Assembly: GCA_021802115.1 (NCBI GenBank)
Contig: JAKABA010000122.1
Span: 1-11,537, forward strand
Reading direction: 5' to 3'
DNA length: 11,537 nt
DNA from: a bacterium
GTDB lineage: Bacteria > Chloroflexota > Dormibacteria > UBA8260 > Bog-877
The position numbers and the translations under genes are program-made. The notes below the pieces were generated by a model, which was given only the letters and a program-made list of their open reading frames with translations, was not told the DNA's origin and did not search any database. This document shows positions 7,577 to 11,537 of this stretch, piece after piece (within the stretch, counting starts at the first letter, position 1; each line of letters starts with the position of its first letter).

Positions 7577-7586
7577 GGGATGCGTC

Positions 7587-8753
7587 GTGAACTCTCTGTG
7601 GGATCTGGAGCCGGGCGCGAGGGGCAGGCCGCTGACTGGGATCAGGGTGCTGGACGTCTCGCGGGTGCTTGCCGGCCCCTACTGCGCCATGCTGCTGGCC
7701 GACCTAGGGGCCACGGTGGTCAAGGTGGAGAGCCCACGGGGGGACGAGACCCGGAGATGGGGTCCGCCCTTCGACCAAGGGACCGCGACCTACTTTTACA
7801 CCGCCAACCGCAACAAGCGAACCGTCGTGTTGGACCTGGGGAGCCCGTCCGGCCAGGAACAGCTCCGCAGCCTGCTGCGCGACGCCGACGTTCTGGTCCA
7901 CAACTTCACCGACCAGGTCATGCACAAGTTCCACCTCTCCCGGGCCGAGGTCACGGAGATCAACCCCAGCTGCATCCACTGCACGATCTCCGGGTTCGGC
8001 CGGGAGCAGCCCGACCGCCGCGGCTTCGACCTGGTGAGCCAGGCGCTGGGCGGGCTGATGGCGGTGACCGGGCTCCCAGACGGCCCACCCACCAAGGTGG
8101 GGATCCCCATCTCCGACCTGGCCGCCGGGCTCTACTCGGCGCTCGCGGTCACCGCCGCCATCCGCGATCGGGACGGTCGCGGCCATGCCGCTCAGGTGGA
8201 GGTATCGCTGCTGGACTGCGTGGTGGCCCTCCTCTCCAACCAGGCGATGTCGTGGCTGGCCGGCGGGGTGGCTCCGCACCGGCTCGGCAACGACCATCCC
8301 CAGGTCGCTCCCTACGGCCTCTACGGCACGGGGAGGGGCGACATTGTGATCGCGGCGGGCACGGACGGACAGTTCGCGGCGCTGGTCGCCGAGCTGGGGG
8401 CACCGGAACTGGCCTGGGACCCCCGCTTTGCCAGCAACGCCGCCCGAGTCGAGCACCGGCCGGAGCTTCGCCACGCCCTGGAGTCCCTCCTGGAGCCGGC
8501 CTCCGCTCAGGAGTGGCAGCCGCGGCTCGAGCGCGCCGGCATCCCCAGCGGGACGGTGCGGTCGGTGGCGGAGGTGTTCGAGGACGTGGGCTCCCGGCTG
8601 GTCCGGTCCGTGGAGGGCGTGCCCCAGGTCCTGTCCCCATTCCGTCTCGACGGCGAGTACATGACTCCCTACCTCCCTCCCCCGCCCCTGCCCGCTCCCC
8701 AGCCGCGCTTGGACAGCAGCGACCGGCCCGATGGCTCCGCTACCGGGGGCTGA
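7587..8753 (+). CDS. Class III (CaiB/BaiF-family) CoA-transferase
   Basis: The 388-residue protein moves CoA between carboxylic acids through acyl-enzyme anhydride intermediates. Family hallmarks are GIRVLDVSRVLAGPYC near the N-terminus, LADLGATVVKVE (38-48), NRNKRTVVLDL (75-84), NFT (106-108), CTISGFG and GLMAVTG (156-162). The likely catalytic aspartate is Asp177 in VGIPISD, matching the position of Asp169 in formyl-CoA transferase. The length equals the usual size for the family. GTG 7587 is chosen since the in-frame extension upstream (from 7380) is arginine-rich and unlike the family, which normally begins a few residues before G-I-R-V-L-D. Substrates cannot be predicted; the MaoC-type genes downstream suggest an acyl-CoA or dicarboxylyl-CoA pathway. 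Confidence 0.92.
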   Translation: MNSLWDLEPGARGRPLTGIRVLDVSRVLAGPYCAMLLADLGATVVKVESPRGDETRRWGPPFDQGTATYFYTANRNKRTVVLDLGSPSGQEQLRSLLRDADVLVHNFTDQVMHKFHLSRAEVTEINPSCIHCTISGFGREQPDRRGFDLVSQALGGLMAVTGLPDGPPTKVGIPISDLAAGLYSALAVTAAIRDRDGRGHAAQVEVSLLDCVVALLSNQAMSWLAGGVAPHRLGNDHPQVAPYGLYGTGRGDIVIAAGTDGQFAALVAELGAPELAWDPRFASNAARVEHRPELRHALESLLEPASAQEWQPRLERAGIPSGTVRSVAEVFEDVGSRLVRSVEGVPQVLSPFRLDGEYMTPYLPPPPLPAPQPRLDSSDRPDGSATGG

Positions 8754-8821
8754 GCTGAACCGGTGCGGTGAGTCGCGGAGCGGGCCCCGGGTGCTGGGAC
8801 GCGCTCTGAGACCGCGGTCCC

Positions 8822-8827
8822 TATATT
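8822..8827 (+). promoter_or_regulatory. -10 box TATATT before the HadA-like gene
   Basis: TATATT stands out in G+C-rich DNA 11 nt before ATG 8839; no good -35 hexamer is visible 17 nt upstream. A GGGGA run (8829-8833) five nt before the ATG might act as a weak ribosome binding site, or the mRNA may be near-leaderless. It implies the hotdog genes have their own promoter in addition to read-through from the CoA-transferase gene 85 nt upstream. Confidence 0.45.
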
Positions 8828-8838
8828 TGGGGACACCT

Positions 8839-9252
8839 ATGGGATTCAATCCAGCCTGCCTGGGAAAGACGTATCAAGCCGACTGGCAGACGGTGGATCG
8901 GCAGCGGCATCGCGCCTACCTGGCGGCGGTGACCGGACGTGGGGAAGCACCGGACCCGATCCACCCGCTTGCCTGCTTCGCCTCGGTCTACCTGCTCTGG
9001 CCCATAGTGCCTCTGCTCTTCTCAGACCCTGAGGTGGGGCTGGACCTGCCACGCCTGCTTCACGGAGAGCAGGAGTTCTGGTTCGGGCGACCGATCGCCT
9101 TCGAAGAGCGGCTCCTGCCCAGCGGCAGGATCACCAGGGCCGAGGAGCGCCGGGGAATGGTGTTCCTGGAGCTGCGATGTGCCGGACAGGCGGTGGACGG
9201 CAGCGAGGTGGCCCACTCTCGTAGCCTCTTCCTGGTGAGGGGAGCCGAGTGA
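8839..9252 (+). CDS. HadA-like hotdog subunit (MaoC N-terminal dehydratase domain)
   Basis: This 137-residue protein has the single hotdog fold of the MaoC_dehydrat_N type. The diagnostic stretch is LHGEQEFWFGRPI (74-86), equivalent to the HGEQEF-x-x-x-RP segment of mycobacterial HadA/HadC subunits, followed by a strand pattern ending in SRSLFLVRG. HadA-type subunits bind the acyl chain but lack the hydratase catalytic pair, and I see no D-x4-H motif here. ATG 8839 is preferred to the in-frame ATG 8731, which would overlap the previous gene and add 36 residues not typical of the family; family similarity starts just after ATG 8839. Its stop overlaps the next start (GTGA), so it probably forms a heterodimer with that product. 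Confidence 0.85.
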   Translation: MGFNPACLGKTYQADWQTVDRQRHRAYLAAVTGRGEAPDPIHPLACFASVYLLWPIVPLLFSDPEVGLDLPRLLHGEQEFWFGRPIAFEERLLPSGRITRAEERRGMVFLELRCAGQAVDGSEVAHSRSLFLVRGAE

Positions 9253-9683
9253 GCGACCAACCGCAGATGACCACCTTCCCGCCCCCCGAGGGAGTGGGGC
9301 CGCCGCCGCTCCGGCAGCGTCTCACCCAGGAGCGGATCGACGCGTACGCCGAGGCCTCTGGGGACCACAACCCGATTCACCTCGACCCGGACTTCGCCCG
9401 GGCGGTGGGACTGCCGTCGACCATCGCCCACGGCCTGTTGACCCTGGGAGCCGCCTGTGCCGAGGTCGAGCTCTGGGCGGGCCAGACCGCGTGGGCGGCC
9501 AGGGTCAGCTGCCGATTCGCCGCGCCCGTGCCGTCGGGCCAGATGCTCTCCGGCCACCCCCGGGTGGTGGAGAGCGGAGCCGACCTGGTGGTGGTGGAAC
9601 TCGACGCCACGGCCGAGTCCGACGAACGGGTGCTGACCAGGGCCAGCCTGGAGCTGCGGCCGCTGCGGTCGGCGCTCGGCTAG
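9249..9683 (+). CDS. HadB/MaoC-type enoyl-thioester hydratase subunit
   Basis: The 144-residue protein carries the hydratase-2 motif GDHNPIHLD with Asp39 and His44, the spacing of the catalytic Asp/His pair in (R)-specific enoyl-CoA hydratases and HadB, plus IAHGLLTLG (59-67). It should add or remove water on enoyl/3-hydroxyacyl thioesters, together with the HadA-like subunit. GTG 9249 overlaps the preceding stop (GTGA) and has GGGGAG four nt upstream, which supports it over ATG 9267. Residues 8-20 are proline-rich. Whether the carrier is CoA or ACP is not decided; the neighbouring CoA-transferase favours CoA. The stop codon overlaps that of the opposite-strand lipoprotein gene. Confidence 0.92.
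   Translation: MSDQPQMTTFPPPEGVGPPPLRQRLTQERIDAYAEASGDHNPIHLDPDFARAVGLPSTIAHGLLTLGAACAEVELWAGQTAWAARVSCRFAAPVPSGQMLSGHPRVVESGADLVVVELDATAESDERVLTRASLELRPLRSALG
9680..9683. other. CTAG palindrome shared by two convergent stop codons
   Basis: Plus-strand bases 9681-9683 are the TAG of the HadB-like gene. Read on the minus strand, 9682-9680 is the TAG of the lipoprotein gene. The self-complementary CTAG thus ends both genes with no intergenic space. Confidence 0.85.
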
Positions 9684-10426
9684 TTGCGAGTCCCGGAGCC
9701 GAACCCGGCGTTCAGCCCCGCCAGCACCTGAATCAGACTCACCGCCCCTCTGGGCGCCGTTATGCCGAAGTGCTGGTTGAACTGCGACAGGTCCAGATAA
9801 TCCTCGCCCCGGCCGTCGACCCTCAAGGGGAATGGGGGACCGCTGGTGGCTACCAGTACCCTGGTGGCGGTGCTCCCCGAACCCTCGTTCACCACCACCA
9901 CACTCTGCCCGGCGAAGGTGATGGCGGGGCCCCTGGTGGCGACCGCCTCCCCCTTGAGGATCACCGCGGCCTCCTGCTTGGCGGATGTCAGCGCCGCCAG
10001 CCCCGAGGTCAGGGCCTGGGCGAGAGAGTTATCGGCCGGGATGGAGACCCACCGGTTGGCCAAGAAGCTCTGCAGCGCTCCCCCATCGGCCTGCTCCCAG
10101 AGCGTCTTGCTCTTGACGTAGTCCGTGCCCCCGACCTCTGTCAGCTGAAATGTGAGTGAGCCCAGGGAGAACGTGCCGGCTCCCAGGTGGGCCCCCGCGA
10201 CCTCAAAGGTGAACCTGCCCGGACCCGACGAGGTGGGCACGATCCCCTGGAGCCGGTACGAATGCGCCGTCATCAGCGCTGAAGCCGAGTCCTTGAGGAT
10301 CTGGGGGCCGGGCTTGGAAGCCACACCATTCTGGCCACATCCCGCCAGCAGCGCGGCGAGCGTCACCGTGACGGCGACCGGTCCCATGACAGGTCGCAGC
10401 GTCCAACGCCAGGGACAGCGGGTCAA
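9680..10426 (-). CDS. LppX/LolA-like lipoprotein
   Basis: The 248-residue product begins with an arginine-containing n-region, a hydrophobic stretch and lipobox LAGC (Cys30), so it is a predicted lipid-anchored protein. After a linker comes a helix (QILKDSASALMTAHSYRLQG), then repeated beta-strands with G-x-D-Y-V (GGTDYVKSKTLWEQ) and a NRWVSIPAD segment, the pattern of LppX/LprG/LolA-like lipoproteins that hold acyl chains or carry lipids in a beta half-barrel. That family assignment is by pattern only. TTG 10426 is chosen because AGGAG lies 8 nt upstream and it supplies the positive n-region; ATG 10387 (235 residues) is the alternative. It is antisense between the hydratase and SDR genes and divergent from the SDR. 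Confidence 0.8.
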   Translation of the reverse strand: MTRCPWRWTLRPVMGPVAVTVTLAALLAGCGQNGVASKPGPQILKDSASALMTAHSYRLQGIVPTSSGPGRFTFEVAGAHLGAGTFSLGSLTFQLTEVGGTDYVKSKTLWEQADGGALQSFLANRWVSIPADNSLAQALTSGLAALTSAKQEAAVILKGEAVATRGPAITFAGQSVVVVNEGSGSTATRVLVATSGPPFPLRVDGRGEDYLDLSQFNQHFGITAPRGAVSLIQVLAGLNAGFGSGTRN

Positions 10427-10434
10427 GGCTGCAG

Positions 10435-10439
10435 CTCCT
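10435..10439 (-). promoter_or_regulatory. Shine-Dalgarno AGGAG deciding the lipoprotein start
   Basis: On the minus strand AGGAG lies 8 nt before TTG 10426 and 47 nt before ATG 10387. The spacing favours the TTG start. Confidence 0.45.
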
Positions 10440-10518
10440 GAGTCGTGGTCCCACCCTGCTGCCCAGACATGTGCTGAAACTGACCGTAAGGGGGGGCTGG
10501 GGCTGGTGTCAAGGCCGG

Positions 10519-10530
10519 TACACTCGGAGG
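10519..10530 (+). promoter_or_regulatory. TACACT -10-like box and GGAGG before the SDR
   Basis: TACACT (10519-10524) ends 8 nt before ATG 10533, and GGAGG (10526-10530) ends 8 nt before the second in-frame ATG 10539. A near-leaderless start at 10533 and a Shine-Dalgarno start at 10539 are both possible; they differ by two residues. Confidence 0.35.
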
Positions 10531-10532
10531 CG

Positions 10533-11372
10533 ATGGCCATGTTCGACCTGTCCGGCAAGGTGGCCCTGGTGACCGGCGCCTCGCGCGGCCTGGGGCGCGC
10601 AGACGCGTTGGCGCTCGCGCGCTGCGGTTGTGATGTGGTGGTGGCCGACCTGCTGGTGGAGTCCGACCCCAATTTGGAGGGGGTAGCCGAGGCCAGCGAC
10701 AGCGTCATGGCCCGGGTGATGGTGACGGACCATGTGGTCTTCACGGAGCGGACCGCCCGGGAGATCCGGGAGTTCGGCAGACGGGCCAAAGCGGTGAAGA
10801 TGGACGTCACCGACTTCCAGTCGGTCCGCGAGGCTGTCGACAGCCTGGTGGACGAGTTCGGCCGTCTGGACATCCTGGTCAACAATGCGGGGACCCACGA
10901 TCATGTGGCTCAGATCATGGACCAATCTCCCGAGCTGTGGGAGCGGGATCTCCGGGTCAACCTCACCGGCGCCTACAACTGCAGCCAGGCGGTCTGGCCC
11001 CACATGCGGGCCCGGAACTTCGGGCGCCTCATCTTCATGTCCTCCATCACCGGGGTGGCCGGCGGATTCGGCCAGGCCAGTGCCAGCACCACCGCGGCCG
11101 GAATCCTGGGGCTGATGAGGTCGCTGGCCCTGGAGGGAGCCCGTCATGGCATCACCAGCAACGCGGTGGTGCCCGGGATCATCGCGACCGAGTCATTCCG
11201 CACGACCCCGCCGGAGATGGTCGACCGCATGGTGCTGCGTACCGCCATGCGCGCACCCGGCACCCCTGAAGATGTGGCGGGAGCGGTCTGCTACCTGGCC
11301 AGTGACGAGGCCGGCTACGTGACCGGGGTGGAGCTGCCCGTGGCCGGAGGTATCGACCTCTTCACCTTCTGA
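10533..11372 (+). CDS. Short-chain dehydrogenase/reductase fold lacking the YxxxK motif
   Basis: The 279-residue protein has the classical SDR layout: cofactor motif TGASRGLG (14-21), an Asp39 after beta-2 that suggests NAD(H), DVTD (91-94), NNAG (117-120), tetrad Asn143 in VNLTGAYN, and Ser171 in SSITG. The segment that should read YxxxK is S-A-S-T-T-A-A: by alignment to Ser171 (13 residues on, as in FabG) the Tyr position is Ala184 (codon 11082-11084) and the Lys position is Ala188 (11094-11096). Normal proton transfer is therefore not expected. Residues 41-86 form a longer than usual insertion after beta-2, reminiscent of mycofactocin-associated SDRs, though no mycofactocin genes are here. 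The region after the motif (ILGLMRSLALEGARHGI) is well conserved, so the reading frame is intact. Role unknown: a pseudoenzyme or an altered enzyme. Confidence 0.88.
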   Translation: MAMFDLSGKVALVTGASRGLGRADALALARCGCDVVVADLLVESDPNLEGVAEASDSVMARVMVTDHVVFTERTAREIREFGRRAKAVKMDVTDFQSVREAVDSLVDEFGRLDILVNNAGTHDHVAQIMDQSPELWERDLRVNLTGAYNCSQAVWPHMRARNFGRLIFMSSITGVAGGFGQASASTTAAGILGLMRSLALEGARHGITSNAVVPGIIATESFRTTPPEMVDRMVLRTAMRAPGTPEDVAGAVCYLASDEAGYVTGVELPVAGGIDLFTF

Positions 11373-11381
11373 AATTGCGCT

Positions 11382-11398
11382 CGTTTCTGAGCGAAACG
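11382..11398 (+). terminator. Hairpin after the SDR gene
   Basis: CGTTTC (11382-11387) pairs with GAAACG (11393-11398) around TGAGC, ten nt after the SDR stop. Only a TTT lies nearby (11405-11407), so it is a weak terminator candidate; as it also sits just upstream of a promoter, it may be an operator-like inverted repeat. Confidence 0.25.
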
Positions 11399-11417
11399 CC
11401 CAACTTTGCTGCGGGCC

Positions 11418-11426
11418 TGCTATAGT
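11418..11426 (+). promoter_or_regulatory. Extended -10 promoter TGC-TATAGT
   Basis: TATAGT (11421-11426) preceded by TGC forms an extended -10 element, which can work without a -35 box; none is seen at the expected place. Transcription should begin near 11433 and give a leader of about 65-75 nt before the gene at the window end. Confidence 0.5.
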
Positions 11427-11430
11427 ACCG

Positions 11431-11453
11431 GCCGCCAGACAGTTCCGGGCGGC
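11431..11453 (+). other. Hairpin at the start of the downstream 5' leader
   Basis: GCCGCC (11431-11436) is the exact reverse complement of GGCGGC (11448-11453), with an 11-nt loop. It lies at the expected 5' end of the transcript from the extended -10 promoter. It may protect the mRNA or regulate it, but I recognise no known riboswitch class. Confidence 0.3.
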
Positions 11454-11508
11454 GATACAAGGCACGACCGAGTGGTCCTGGCTAGCTTCGTGTTGGAGGA
11501 TGCTCGGA

Positions 11509-11537
11509 TTGAGCCTCGTCGACGTCACCCTGACCTG
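11509..11537 (+). CDS. 5' start of a downstream gene (partial)
   Basis: GGAGG (11495-11499) lies 9 nt before TTG 11509, whose frame (MSLVDVTLT) is open to the window end. ATG 11500 is in the same frame but directly abuts the Shine-Dalgarno sequence. Another open frame begins at GTG 11490 and reads VLEDARIEPRRRHPDL, so the true frame is not certain. The promoter and leader upstream make a gene here likely. Too little is visible to name a product. Confidence 0.4.

Larger units (their letters stand above)
7153..7586. other. Gene-poor divergent intergenic region
   Basis: About 430 nt separate the leftward peptidase gene from the rightward CoA-transferase gene. Long open frames exist on both strands, but their translations are arginine-rich, with no recognisable domain or secretion signal. 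The region should hold the promoters of both flanking genes. Visible items are a 13-codon ORF with a strong Shine-Dalgarno sequence (7338-7395), a cluster of complementary 7-mers (7479-7517) and a TACCTT hexamer (7571-7576). I found no tRNA or known riboswitch. Confidence 0.6.

Noticed and set aside
7380..7586. In-frame extension of the CoA-transferase from GTG 7380
   Set aside because: The 69 residues are Arg/Pro-rich and unlike the family; family similarity begins shortly after GTG 7587.
8731..8838. In-frame extension of the HadA-like protein from ATG 8731
   Set aside because: It would overlap the CoA-transferase gene and read through the TATATT box; similarity to HadA begins after ATG 8839.
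7587..9683. Assignment as the mesaconyl-CoA transferase/hydratase pair of the 3-hydroxypropionate bicycle
   Set aside because: The hydratase is a two-subunit HadA/HadB-like pair, no lyase or carboxylase gene is present, and substrate cannot be read from the sequence.
10152..10532. In-frame extension of the SDR from 10152
   Set aside because: It is antisense to the N-terminal part of the lipoprotein gene and lacks SDR features; TGASRGLG sits at the usual distance from ATG 10533/10539.
10427..10885. N-terminal extension of the minus-strand lipoprotein up to 10885
   Set aside because: It lies antisense to the SDR coding region and would bury the signal peptide and lipobox deep inside the protein.

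Overview
The window is G+C-rich throughout (roughly two thirds or more by eye). Genes are packed on both strands, and several starts have no Shine-Dalgarno sequence but have a TANNNT -10 hexamer 8-11 nt upstream. Together with lipobox lipoproteins, an LppX-like lipoprotein and actinobacterial-style HadA/HadB hotdog proteins, this suggests a Terrabacteria-type organism: Actinomycetota, or a soil Chloroflexota/Dormibacterota relative. This placement is inference; no rRNA or marker gene is present. I found no tRNA, rRNA, CRISPR array, transposase or integrase.

Left part (1-3416): the last codons of a possible upstream gene, then two secreted lipoproteins. The first is a 699-residue beta-propeller-type protein with eleven Asp-box (BNR/Ycf48-like) motifs. 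The second (351 residues) contains a duplicated domain marked by CGVY, a Y-x-G-x-G-Q-Y motif and a terminal W-x-C. A small proline-rich ORF behind a recognisable promoter ends in TGATG, so its stop overlaps the start of the second lipoprotein.

Centre (3530-7152): a two-gene signalling operon, a soluble GAF-HisKA-HATPase-REC hybrid kinase and an OmpR/PhoB-type response regulator, overlapping by ATGA. It starts from a perfect TATAAT box 9 nt before the kinase ATG. Convergent to it is a membrane-anchored penicillin-binding peptidase of family S11 (D-Ala-D-Ala carboxypeptidase type). A gene-poor stretch of about 430 nt follows, holding a 13-codon ORF with a strong Shine-Dalgarno sequence and three complementary 7-mers that could form alternative hairpins.

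Right part (7587-11372): an acyl-CoA module comprising a class III (CaiB/BaiF) CoA-transferase, a HadA-like and a HadB-like hotdog subunit (GTGA overlap, probably one heterodimeric enoyl-thioester hydratase/dehydratase), and a short-chain dehydrogenase fold. An LppX/LolA-like lipoprotein lies antisense between the hydratase and the SDR, and shares a CTAG palindrome as stop codon with the HadB-like gene. The SDR keeps the nucleotide-binding motif, Asn and Ser, but both Tyr and Lys of the YxxxK catalytic motif are Ala. This is the most unusual protein-level signal in the window. The window ends with an extended -10 promoter, a structured leader and the start of another gene.

I see no complete, clearly new multi-gene system. 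The strongest leads are the apparently catalytically dead SDR in an acyl-CoA neighbourhood, the coupled polyproline leader ORF, and the recurrent near-leaderless promoter arrangement.
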